Of a stretch of DNA of 64,000 nucleotides, positions 1-9,827 are shown piece after piece. The first letter of the stretch is position 1. Every line of letters starts with the position of its first letter. Below the pieces are notes generated by a model, which had not been told where the DNA came from, made no database searches, and worked only from the letters and a program-made list of their open reading frames with translations. Position numbers and translations under genes: made by a program. Origin of the DNA: Linyphia triangularis (lineage: Eukaryota > Arthropoda > Arachnida > Araneae > Linyphiidae); the NCBI GenBank assembly GCA_963978545.1, contig OZ021732.1, forward strand, positions 24,376,688 to 24,440,687, written 5' to 3'.

Positions 1-719
1 AAGTATTAATATTCATATACTATTTTAAGGTTTTTATATGCTTAATAAATTAAAACGCCAAATTAGAAATAAATGGTCTAGAAAATACCATTTCTCTAAA
101 AAACGTATCTGCAGAGTTGAATCAACTTAGTTTTTACTGCAAGGACGTAGCCAAAGACTTTTCTCGGGAAGGAATAGGAAACTATAACTCAGTAAATCAT
201 AACAATTATGTTTGTTATTAATGCCAAATATACTTAGTTACACATATTTTTTCAACATAAGTTGAGGAATTTAAAAATATTTCAAATAAATTTAGCATTT
301 TAAACAAAATATCTTTTGGTTTTAGTGTTCTAAAAGTAAACCTAGATATTTCGGAAGGGGATATATCCCTCCACCTGGGTAAGTGCCTGTTTTATTGTAT
401 ATATAGTTCTTCAGTTCCTCTTTTAGAAGCAGCAACTTTAAGATATTCTTGCTTATATGTCAATTTTATATTTTATTCCTTAAAAATGGAATATCGACTA
501 CAACAATATTCATTACAACTAAATCTTCATAAAGCTCCAAAAGTATTTTGTCTCTTAATTTTATTGGAATAATCCATGTGGCAAATATTCCAAAAAAGTT
601 CATAATTCTGAAAAGCTTCGAGATATTTCGATTTATCATTGGAATTCCACCTTGGTTGCATCTATTGTTTTAACTCTGAACTCATTTTTAATAATGTTTT
701 CGATACTTGCTCAGTCAAT

Positions 720-908
720 CTTTTGAAAAAAAGTGGGGCAGAAAAATAAAGAGGAAGAATTCTGGCTGTCGAAGGTCATGCGAGTCTCTTCACAGACAGA
801 ACTCATTCTAAAATCTTTTCTCTCATTTCAAAAATGTTCGAGCTTACTCTCTGTCACTTGGGAAAAATTGAAAACGGGGGAGATTTTTAAAGCTCACATC
901 CTTGTGTA
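720..908 (+). other. Unrecognised open stretch shared by both copies
   Basis: An open frame here (from GAGGAAGAATTCTGG to a TAG before 910) is kept, with several substitutions, in A' at about 34050-34216. In A' it is followed, after the stop, by further protein-like sequence to about 34340 that copy A lacks through a deletion. The translation begins EEEFWLSKVMRVSS in A. I do not recognise a family. It could be a remnant exon or transposon fragment, or chance. No splice sites or start codon support an active gene. Confidence 0.2.
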
Positions 909-1161
909 GAATCCCCTATACAGTTGTAGAGTCGAGAAAATCTCTAAACATATCTTGTTTATCAAAGTTTTGTGGTTTAATATTTGGGTAAGCCCTAAAA
1001 ATCAAATCAATTAAATGACATTTATTCTAAATTAACGAATTAAATAACACTCAACACTAATTTCAGTTTATATTTTATTGTCCCTTCATGTTTCAAAAGC
1101 ACTAACTTAATACACTTTTAGCTTTACCCTTTTCTAAATGCAGAATTTGTAAAATACAGTA

Positions 1162-1311
1162 CAGTCAAACACCTTTAATGTTAAGTCGATGGGACCGCTG
1201 AAATTGTTTGTGCTAAACGAATAAATTAACTAAGTTTTTAAGTACAGAGAACTGCTTTTACTTTGCATTAAACAGGATTTCATGTTAAGTTACTTCACAT
1301 TGTTTTGACTA
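1162..1311. mobile_element. pogo/Tigger-like MITE
   Basis: A roughly 150-bp element flanked by TA dinucleotides at 1160-1161 and 1312-1313. The left end reads CAGTCAAAC. The right end is clearer in the A' copy (34628-34780), whose ends are CAGTCAAACC and GGTTTGACTA. TA target sites and CAGT-type termini fit pogo/Tc1-mariner MITEs. There is no coding capacity. Confidence 0.6.
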
Positions 1312-3125
1312 TATATGAGGGACATTTCATAGTGGTTTTCATAAATTTGTGATAATTATACTATAATTTTGTCAGTTTTAATTCCTTTCAGTCCTGAATT
1401 TATTTGGTTTATCTGTGATTATTTAACAAAAAAATTATCAAATAATATGTGTAGCGACAAAGAAATACACTTCACTTGTTTCACAATTTAGTTTCCAAGT
1501 GTATTTGTAGTTTAAAAAAATTTAAGATGGGAAATATGGAAAGTTAGAACTTTAGATAATGCATTTGGCATCTGTGGTACCGAAAAGATTGTGAAGTTTT
1601 AATAATCTTAAAATCGTTGAAATAACAATGGAAAACATTAAAAAAATTTATTCTGCAGCAAAATATACAAGGCAAAACAGCATAAAAAACTTTATTGAAA
1701 GACATAGCACAGGAAACACTTATTAAGGTCTTGCATGAAAAGAGGATGACGTATTGCATTCCCTGTTTTTGTATATTTCGACTAATAACCAAAAAACATT
1801 TGTAATTGATGACATTAATACAAAAATGATATGCCACCAAAAAACAAACATTATTTAGTGATTTCCTGACTTCACAGAATGACTTACCTACTGCCAATTC
1901 ACAGAAATCTGTCTTTGGCAGAAGCAGAGAACTATTGGAAAAAATACAAGATAATTTAGAACAAATCAAGAGAAAACAAAATTATTTACTAGTGTTGATA
2001 TAATATACTACATTAAAAATATAAAGAAAATCAATGCAAATTTTAAAAGTAGCACATTAATTTTTAATACTAATATAATCGGTGTGGCAACTGGCAGAGG
2101 AAGGCAGTTACCCTCTAACTTTTTTAAGTTTAAGTGTTTTTGAAAGTAATATAACTAACACCCCCCAATCACCACCATTGGATTCAATCCCAGATCAACT
2201 ATTTAATTTGAAACAGAGAGGATAAATAAGCATTAGAAACTAAAAATTAAAATTAGTAGATCTTAAAATTATTTGCACTTTAGGACTGATGTTCCCTTTG
2301 AATATTATTTAGCTAGGGATCCCTTTAGCCATATAAAAACAATTTGGAAAGCAATTTTTTGGTAGTTTTTTTCACATAAAATACTTTACATTAATAGAAT
2401 GGATTCTCAAGCCCCAGATGTAAAATATTTTTAAAAGGAACCACCAAAAAATTATTTGGTAGATACCTCTAATCATGAAACACTTACTGCATCTTATGTA
2501 ATCATGAAAAGAATTCCAAACAAATTTTGAGTGCCAATTAAAAAAAATTCTAAATGGTATCTTAATTACCATGGATTATTTTGAACACTAACATTATGTT
2601 CATTATTATATTCTTCATTATATACACAAGTTTAGACAAAATTCAAATATATCTGGCAACAGTTCAAAGGTAAACACAGAAGTTTAAAATGTAAACAAAG
2701 TTACAAAAATTGTGAAATCAGAGATTAATGAGATTGATGCGAGTTAAAAATTTCAGAAAAATATAGATAACATCTTCACATCTTTAATTGAAAGGCAGAA
2801 GAGAAATTAGTATTCTATGCAAGTAATTATCAAATTTATGATGAAAGTTCAGGACTAATTTTGTTTAACTGGTAGCAGGTTAAACTTTATCTGGTCATTG
2901 TTGTCAAATTTACTATTTTCAGGCCAAACTGCTGACAGACATAAATAATAGTATATTTTAGAAAATGTTACAGCTTTCTGATGAACATGAGTACATTTAA
3001 GATACTAATATGAAAGATATTAATTAGGAAAAGCACTGTTTTGCAAAGGTGGTGGAAAAACCCACACCACTACTTGGTCAACGTTCTTAAACACTTCTTT
3101 ATTTTGTGAATGTTTAGTTGAGGCT

Positions 3126-3220
3126 GGTTTGTGCGCTCAACATCCCATACCTGTGCACAATAACGGTTAATCAGGCGTGGATCTGCAGTTTAAAGCGACT
3201 TTCAAACTACAAGTTTAGTT
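3126..3220 (-). mobile_element. SINE family 2, 3' fragment
   Basis: This fragment contains the characteristic tail of the second SINE family in reverse: GTGCGCTCAACA, then TGTGCACAATAACGG and TTAATCAGGCG. The tRNA-like head is missing. The A' counterpart is at about 36612-36705. Confidence 0.55.
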
Positions 3221-3319
3221 GGAGAAAATATATTTTAAAACTTTCCACTGAAACTTGGCTATAAGTAAATATTTATTCTTAACACTTCAGGTAGCCTTGC
3301 ATTCCTCCCAATATCCGCC

Positions 3320-3497
3320 AGCCGACGAAACAGTATAGTGGTTAGCATGCTAACTCCTAGACCACGAGGTTGCAGGTTCGAGTCCCGTGTTAGGCATGGA
3401 TGTTTGTAAATGTATGTTGGCATGTCTAATGACGAATGTTTCGGCGCATTATAGCCCTCGTGTTGCTGATGGCGCCATATAATCTGAAAACAACCAA
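3320..3497 (+). mobile_element. tRNA-derived SINE, family 1, with target duplication
   Basis: The head resembles a tRNA gene, with a box A-like TAGTGGTTAGCATGC and a perfect box B GGTTCGAGTCC, followed by a body ending in AAAACAACCAACC. It is flanked by the 13-bp duplication CCCAATATCCGCC at 3307-3319 and 3498-3510 (the boundary is ambiguous by 1-2 bases). It is not a functional tRNA: the 5' acceptor half and anticodon stem do not fold. The A' copy lies at 36814-36991 with the same flanks, so insertion preceded the A/A' duplication. Confidence 0.85.
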
Positions 3498-4187
3498 CCC
3501 AATATCCGCCTCCTATAACCTGCAAATTATAAGTAACTAGTCACTAATAAGCAGCAGCGATGATTCCAAGCACCAAAGGTTTTGAAGCCGCAAAAATTAT
3601 TATTGGAAACAGTACAAAGTTCATTTAAGGCAAACTGTTGAAAATCAAGTGTTTAATTTGTATTGTGTATAATTGAGTGGCATCGTTTATTTTCATGTAA
3701 TGTTTTATGCATATGGCAACATTTTCTTTTTTGAATAAAATATAAGCCAAAAGTAAGACGTAGTGTTCTTCTCTTTTTCTACCCTTTAAATCCTAAATTC
3801 AAACTATGGACCACTTTATTTTGTTATTATTGTAACACAATAAAAAAAGGCTTCTTTGGAACAACGCTTAAAAATTTAACATTGCTGGTATTCAAACTTC
3901 TCACGAAATTTCTATAATTGAGAAATAGTGTTTATAAAAATATTCACACTTTCAAAAGATTGAAACGAATAAAAAACCCGATTAAATTACTAACGCTAAA
4001 AATGCGACGATAGAATTAACAGTACCTATCAGTCGTTACAAATGCAAATCTTTACTCCATGCTATCTTTTTTCATCTTTAGAAGAAACTTTAAACAGCAT
4101 TCATTGATAGCAAAAAACAGACAGTGCAGAGTTTTCTCCCTAACAAAATATGGTAAATGTTTATAAAACCGATTTAAATGATTTCGT

Positions 4188-4539
4188 AGTGGCCACAAAA
4201 TTCAGGAAAAAAAAGTCCCCGGATTTCCCTGATATTTCTAAAAAATCTCCGATTTTACTGCTACTTGTAAACACACTGATCAAATGGAACATGTATGCGA
4301 GATAATTTGCCAATTTTTTAAAAATAATTTTACAGTAATGGAAAGTTTGAATTATTCTGAAACAGGACATTTCTACCAATGACTATCACAATTTTCCAGG
4401 AAAATTGCACCAAAGCACGGATGAACAGGGAAACGTACCTAAATTTCTCTGATTTCCGTGAAATTTTAAAAACTCCCCGAGAAATCCAGAATTAGAAAAC
4501 TTCCCAACATTTCTCTGATTTCCAGATCTATGGTCACTG
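4188..4539. mobile_element. MITE with CAGTG/GTGGCCAC-type ends
   Basis: A left end AGTGGCCACAAAATTCAGG is mirrored by a right end TATGGTCACTG. The interior is rich in CCCTGATTTCC-like subterminal repeats. The A' copy is at about 37679-38050. A similar CCCTGATTT-rich relic lies at 53620-53720. I could not define a convincing target duplication, so the superfamily is unassigned; hAT is possible. Confidence 0.4.
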
Positions 4540-4687
4540 TTCCAAAGACGCCATCGAAGCAGAATTTGGAAGACAAAATTGAGTTCAATTCCTTGTGCAT
4601 TTTGCTAATTTCAAATGGAACTGTTGAAAGAAGCTTTCTAACATTATGACCCTTACAATAATATTTAACAAATTCTAGGAGCGAAAG

Positions 4688-4832
4688 TTGGTTGGTTGTA
4701 TTCAGATTATCTGGTGCCGTCATCAACACAAGGGCTATAATGCGCCGAAACATTCGTAATTAGACAAGCCAACATACATTTACAAACACTCATGCCTAAC
4801 ACGGGACTCGAACCCGCAACCTCGCGGTCTAG
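4688..4832 (-). mobile_element. 5'-truncated SINE, family 1
   Basis: This is an inverted copy of the family-1 SINE, including a box B match (GGACTCGAACC on the + strand) but lacking the first part of the tRNA head. The flanking duplication is CTAGGAGCGAAAG at 4675-4687 and CTAGGAGCAAAAG at 4833-4845. The A' copy at 38196-38340 has the 13-bp duplication without mismatch. 5' truncation with a target duplication is the expected product of LINE-driven retrotransposition. Confidence 0.85.
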
Positions 4833-4936
4833 CTAGGAGCAAAAGAAGGTTGAACAGATAGCCACTATCGTCAATTCACTAATATAAAAATAACTGATGA
4901 CATGGCTCTAGATAAAATTTAAAAAAAAAGAAAGGA

Positions 4937-5130
4937 TGGTTGGTTAGTACGCTGAATGCACAGTTACGGCTAATCAGCCCGGGACCTACAGCTTAACGTG
5001 GATTACAAACCACGACGAACATCCATGCTTAACGTGGATTACAAACCACGACGAACATCCATGCCTAACCTGGGATTCGAACCCTGCACCTCTGACCAGA
5101 GCCAGTGCGCTAACCCCACAGCCATCAGAT
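4937..5130 (-). mobile_element. SINE family 2 with internal tandem expansion
   Basis: A reverse-strand copy of the second tRNA-derived SINE family. The + strand shows the tail (GGTTGGTTAGTACGC), the body and the inverted tRNA-like head (GGGATTCGAACCC, then GCGCTAACCCC and CAGCCATCAG). A 36-bp segment of the body is present twice here and about four times in the A' copy. Confidence 0.75.
4992..5063. repeat. 36-bp tandem repeat, two copies
   Basis: Two identical 36-bp units (4992-5027 and 5028-5063), each beginning CTTAACGTGGATTACAAACC and ending CATCCATG. They are part of the SINE body. The allele in A' (38518 on) has three full units plus a partial one. Confidence 0.9.
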
Positions 5131-5974
5131 GGGCATTCATATTGTAAACAAGTTATTAATTAGTAAATTGAGAATCTCTTAAAAATTAACCTAACAATTT
5201 ACTTCTCAACTGTTAATACAAATTTTTAATTCAGATGCATATAGAAAAAAGTTAGCTATATTTCACTTTCATCAACCGTTCAAAAAACAATATACAATAA
5301 GAATCAAATTACATGTAGAAGACACTGGTAGGGTTACCCACTGGTATATTACTTTGTAATTATTATTATTACACACTGCATTTTCTATTTTGATCATTTT
5401 GAAACTCGCAAGCTCTCATTTATGACTACAGGTGTTTATTGAATGTAGATAAATGTTATTACTGATGTTCTAAAATATAAAACAACTATATTAGTACATA
5501 ACTTGAGAAATGAACTAGTAGTTACAAGAACGTATCAAGGCTGCTCGGGTAGCCAAGCGATAGTTTAAGATAATAATTATAACCAGCACAACAAAAACGC
5601 GCTTAATGCATTTTCTAGGTTATTAGTAGATAAACAGTTGAAATTATCAAAATAACTTATGTTTACCAATTACCAAAAAATAACACTGGATATGTGATTG
5701 CTATGTAACACATTTACAAGAAAATAATTAGTACATTAATATTTAAAAAAGTACTACCTGGATAGAATTTTTTCCTCCTCGTGCGAAGCGGATACAATAA
5801 ATAAAAATGGCGCTTCAGCTTGTTTGCATGCTGCAATGCTTTTTCGAAATTGGATTGCTACTTTTGGCGCTTTATGTTCATGATCTACGAATTATATTCG
5901 CCAAACATTCCTAGTATAGATATTTAGCCAAATATGGACATTTTGTTGCCAAGGAAAGAGTGATGTCATTTTTG

Positions 5975-6290
5975 ACCAATGAATGTTTGCAGCTGGTAGG
6001 AAGATTCGTGCCTTCTAAACTTACCATTCAAAAGATAGATCTATTTGTTGCCAAACATCCAGTTATGAAATGAATACTTGAATTGGATATCATCAACAAC
6101 AAAAAAACATTTTCAAAGCCGTACTCAACTGCAAACCATTTTGCACTTCAACTTCGAGTTATTGGAGACCACAGAGCATACGAGTTACGACATACAAATG
6201 ATAAAGTAACTATCACAATGACGAAGGGAAATGGAATTTAAAAAAATAACGTGGCACGAATCTTCCTACCAGCTGCAAACCCTGATTGGT
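5975..6290. repeat. Small inverted repeat at the A/L junction
   Basis: The 38-bp segment 5975-6012 (ACCAATGAATG, then TTTGCAGCTGGTAGG and AAGATTCGTGCC) returns inverted at 6253-6290, separated by 240 bp. The same segment occurs once more, upstream of UPF3, at about 39518-39555. Each copy begins with a CCAAT pentamer. It may mark the rearrangement that joined copy A to the palindrome, or be part of a short element. Confidence 0.7.
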
Positions 6291-6647
6291 GGAAATAAAC
6301 ATCGCGGAAAGGTTACAATCTGGCTGCAATTTAACTCAGCCAAAATGTTTCTCGATGCCTCAACTTGGCTAAAAAAATATTTTTTGTGGTTTCAACTATG
6401 GTTACTAGAGTTGTTCTGTTTTGTTTATGTATGTTATCAGAAGCAGGTAGCCGGGAAAAAATTTAATGTTCAAGTAATTAGTTATTCAAGATTAAATTTA
6501 AGTCATTAGAAAAAAGATCAAACTTGCATGGGATTGTATTCTTTAAACCTATTCATATTATGAACAACTTTTTCAGAAGAACAAATTTAAAGCATTTGTT
6601 ACGGATTTAACACTTTTTCAATGTGAAGTATAACTAATTTTGTTGAC
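6017..6647. other. Junction between copy A and palindrome arm L
   Basis: Apart from the inverted 38-bp segment at 6253-6290, no gene, known repeat or long homology to the rest of the window was recognised here. Frames of 60-90 codons exist but show no family resemblance. Confidence 0.5.
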
Positions 6648-6689
6648 CGAGTATATCCACACGACAGTCGTGTAATGACGTAGACTAGC

Positions 6690-6720
6690 GTGTAAGCGCT
6701 GATTGGCTGCATCCGTAGGA
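6690..6720 (-). promoter_or_regulatory. CCAAT-box motif at the outer tip of L
   Basis: The + strand reads GCGCTGATTGGCTGC, the reverse of GCAGCCAATCAGCGC, a good NF-Y/CCAAT match. A TACGTCA-type CRE half site lies beside it. The mirror copy is in R at 31965-32005. The local sequence is richer in CG than its surroundings. It could be an old promoter, but no gene follows on either side. Confidence 0.25.
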
Positions 6721-7927
6721 GCTGTTCCTGTCGTTTGTGCCACTTAGCAGGGGTTGTCTGTTTTTTGCCAATGATTTCCGTTTCTTCTGGGTACCCATCA
6801 CCTCCCGTTTTCTTTTGGCGCAGTTTGCCTAATAAATCTGAAAACAACACACCAACCGTTTCTTCGGGGATATTCTTTGGTAAAATATATTTTGAAGGAA
6901 TTTGGACGAAATTCTTATGTTCGCTGACATATTTGTTGAGAAATAAGTAGTTAATTCACGCAGAAGGACTTTAAAATTATTTAAGTATTTTATTTTTTTA
7001 ATTCTAAGATAAATAAACGTCGTTTTGTATTACTTTTGTTTCGAAAGTAATGTCAGTGGACTATTTTATTCTGTTGGGTCGGTTTATCTTACTTGTATAG
7101 TCAAGAAAAACTTCACAGGAGCTCTTTTTGCAGAAGATGACATTATGGACGTAAATATTCTACTTTATGATATAAAACTGTATAAATTTCTGAATCCTTA
7201 AAGAAGAAAAAAAAAGAAGCATACAGTGGCATAATTGTACAAATGTGAACTAGTAAAGGATAATTTTATTTCCAAAAAAATTTAAATCACTTTCAACTTA
7301 TGACTCTGAGGCTGAGCTATATCTGAAAGCCATATTTAATAGCTTCTAAAGCCACACCAGCAGACATATATTTTAACTATCAAAATTTTCACTTGCGCTT
7401 TCTTGCATTTTACAATCTATAATATCTGCATCTTTACTACTTTATATTCTGATTTTACATGCACACGTTTTTTAGAAACGTGCGTGTTAAAAAACGGCCG
7501 AAGTTGACAGGATGTATAAATAATGATAAGAGAAATCAACAAAATAAAATTTCTGTGTGATATAAACTTAAAATACTATTATTTATTGTTTAAAACAAGA
7601 CATATCTTAAAATCTTCATTTAAAACCAAGTAACCAAAAATAACTATAAATCGTGGGATATATTTCGTTCATTCCTTGGTCGTTTTTTTTAATCCCATAC
7701 TATAGCGCCATCTTCAAATTTTCCCTGGGAAAGGGATTTTTTCCCCTCAGATTTCACCCGCGAGGAAGACTGGGGGTTATCGGCAACCAGGCGCGTAGCC
7801 AGGGGGTGGCTGATGGGGCTGCAGCCCCCTCCGAAATTTTCAAACCTCGAAAGTCAGAAATAGATCTATTTATGCTTGTATAATTAAAATTTGAAAATAA
7901 CACAAGTTTTCGTTATTTTCTAATTTT

Positions 7928-9490
7928 TTGAAATTGTATATAAGCCCATCAATTCAAAACGAAATCATAAGTATTTTTGGAGAGCTCATACAATCCGAAA
8001 TAGTTAAAAAAGTATCAAATTCAGAGTTTTTTTCCATCATTGCCGACGAAACAACAGATATTTCTCAAATACAACAACTGTCTTTATGCATAAGGTATAT
8101 TGATGAAGCAACTGTACAAACTAGAGAAGATTTCCTTGCGTTTATTCCTGTCACTGATTTAACTGGTGCAGGTCTTACAGCTACAATTGTAGAAGACTTG
8201 CTAAAACTTGGCTTTGATTTAAACAAGCTACGTGGCCAAGGATACGACGGGGCGTCAAACATACGTAGGCAATTTCGTGGTGTTCAAGCTATGGTGAGAG
8301 AAAAATACCCGAAAGCTGTATATACCCATTGAGTATCTCACTCTCTCAATCTCTGCATATCTGACGCAACGAAAGTTCAGGGCATCCGAAACGCCTTTGG
8401 TGTAATTTCAGAAATTTGCAGTTTCTTTCATAAATCTACAAAACGAACAGATATTCTGAAAAAGAATATTAAAGACTTGAAATCCAACACAAAACAGACG
8501 AAACTTAAGACGTTATGTGAAATTCGTTGGATTTTACGTCATGAAGCCATTTTAATGTTCAAGGAGTTTTTAGAGCCAATCATCGCTTCGTTAGAGGAAA
8601 TCGAGGGCCTCGCAACAGACGATTCGTCCAAAAAGCCAAACATTTTGTGGCAAAGCACATGCCAGTTTTCTTTTCTAGTATGTTTGTGCATCGCTAGTAA
8701 ACTGCTCGGTTGCACATACAACCTATCCGAGTATCTGCAAAGTACTAACATTGACTTGGCCAGTGCTTTGGGTGAAGTCAGCAACATAACGACGATGTTG
8801 CAATAAATGAGAAACAACCATGTGGATAAGTTTAATTCTATATATAATGAAGCTGAAACCTTAGCTGAAAAACATAATATAGAAGTCAAAACACAAAGAG
8901 TGTGTAAAATCCAAAAGAATCGCCCAAATATAGCCTACAAAACAACTGAAGAATACTATAGAATAACAATTTTTACGCCCTACTTAGATGATATGATATC
9001 TTCATTAAATGAGCTCTTTTTGCCTCATAAAGAAACAATTTCTTCCTTGCAAAACCTTATTCCGCAACACGCTGTTGGGAAGAGTTTTCAAGATATTGAA
9101 CCATGCATCTCCTTTTATGAAGAAGATCTTCCTACTTACAAAGATGTGATTGAAGGTGGATGGGAGCTGTGGAAAAGAAAGTGGATGTCGGTCGAAATGT
9201 TACCAAACTCAGCGATTTGGTCGCTGTATGAATGCGACCAAAACATCTTCCCCAGCGTATACGTTTTGCTCAAAATCCTATCCATTCTGCCAGTGTCAGC
9301 AGCCACAGCTGTGAGAAGTTTTTCTACTCTTCGGAGATTGAAAACTTATCTTAGAAGTACGACAAGCGAAAATCGCTTAACTGGACTGGCTTTGCTGAAT
9401 ATCCATAGGCAATGCTCAGTTTCAGACGAGATGGTCCTCAACAAATTTGCCAGCAGTGGAACTGTTAGAAAATTCAATTTAACTTTGTAA
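7928..9490 (+). pseudogene. hAT transposase (ZMYM1/DUF4371-like), truncated and interrupted
   Basis: One frame runs from about 7928 to the TAA at 9488-9490, broken by in-frame stops TGA at 8330-8332 and TAA at 8804-8806. Visible landmarks in order: FFSIIADETTDIS, a catalytic-core-like segment with the DE typical of these enzymes; GQGYDGASN, which is conserved in ZMYM1-like hAT transposases; VSHSLNLCISDA after the first stop; and a C-terminal hATC dimerisation region with LPVSAATAVRSFSTLRRLKT and NRLTGLALLNIHR. The N-terminal zinc-finger region expected in the family is absent; the first recognisable residues are ISPSIQNEI, near the left terminus. Because both stops are single-codon lesions in an otherwise open frame, inactivation looks recent. 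It cannot supply active transposase. Confidence 0.9.
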
Positions 9491-9630
9491 TGCCTCTTAA
9501 TTAAATACAATTGTCCCATTATTAAACTTTATTTTAAATGTGATATTTCTTCTCATTTCCTTATTTTAAAAAGCATTTTTATTGTGTTTCATTAAAGCAT
9601 TCTTAATCAAGTATTATTCATGCATATTAA

Positions 9631-9827
9631 CCCTTTGCACTCCAGGCCTTTTTCGCGCGGAGGAATCAGCAACTCGAGACATTTTAGGTTCGGCTGGTGT
9701 TTATGGATTTGCTTCATAGAAACTAAACACAGTCATTGGCCTTGCATCGAATTTCCGCATCACACCTAATGGTCCTCTAGTGGTTTGGCATCCAATCGTG
9801 TGTGAGGCGCCACTGGAGTGCAAAGGG
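9631..9827. mobile_element. piggyBac-type MITE nested in the hAT
   Basis: Perfect 15-bp terminal repeats CCCTTTGCACTCCAG and CTGGAGTGCAAAGGG bound a 197-bp GC-richer segment. It is flanked by TTAA at 9627-9630 and 9828-9831. TTAA target sites with CCC/GGG ends are the piggyBac signature. It has no coding capacity and lies downstream of the transposase frame. Confidence 0.9.

Larger units (their letters stand above)
1..6016 (+). repeat. Direct segmental duplication, copy A
   Basis: This block matches 33278-39560 in the same orientation, base for base over long stretches with scattered substitutions and indels. The match reaches the left edge of the window, so the true boundary may lie outside it. 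On the right it ends abruptly after the shared GTGCCTTCTA at 6016; A' then continues into the UPF3 leader while A does not. Copy A contains a pogo-like MITE, two tRNA-type SINE families and a CAGTG-type MITE, each with its partner in A'. The stretches 1-1161, 1312-3125, 3500-4187 and 5131-5974 show no recognisable gene. A 95-residue reading frame shared by both copies (4466-4753 and 37974-38261, minus) differs at 10 positions, so this duplication is not brand new. Confidence 0.9.

Noticed and set aside
3320..3400. tRNA gene calls at box A/box B sequences (also at 36814, 40629, 11899 and 18667)
   Set aside because: No complete cloverleaf with matching acceptor arms can be formed, and each is the head of a longer repeated element with a common tail.
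4466..4753. 95-codon frame repeated at 37974 (minus)
   Set aside because: It runs through a SINE end and a MITE end. The part between (LLEFVKYYCKGHNVRKLL) is curious but only about 50 codons, with 10 differences between copies over the whole frame and no family match.
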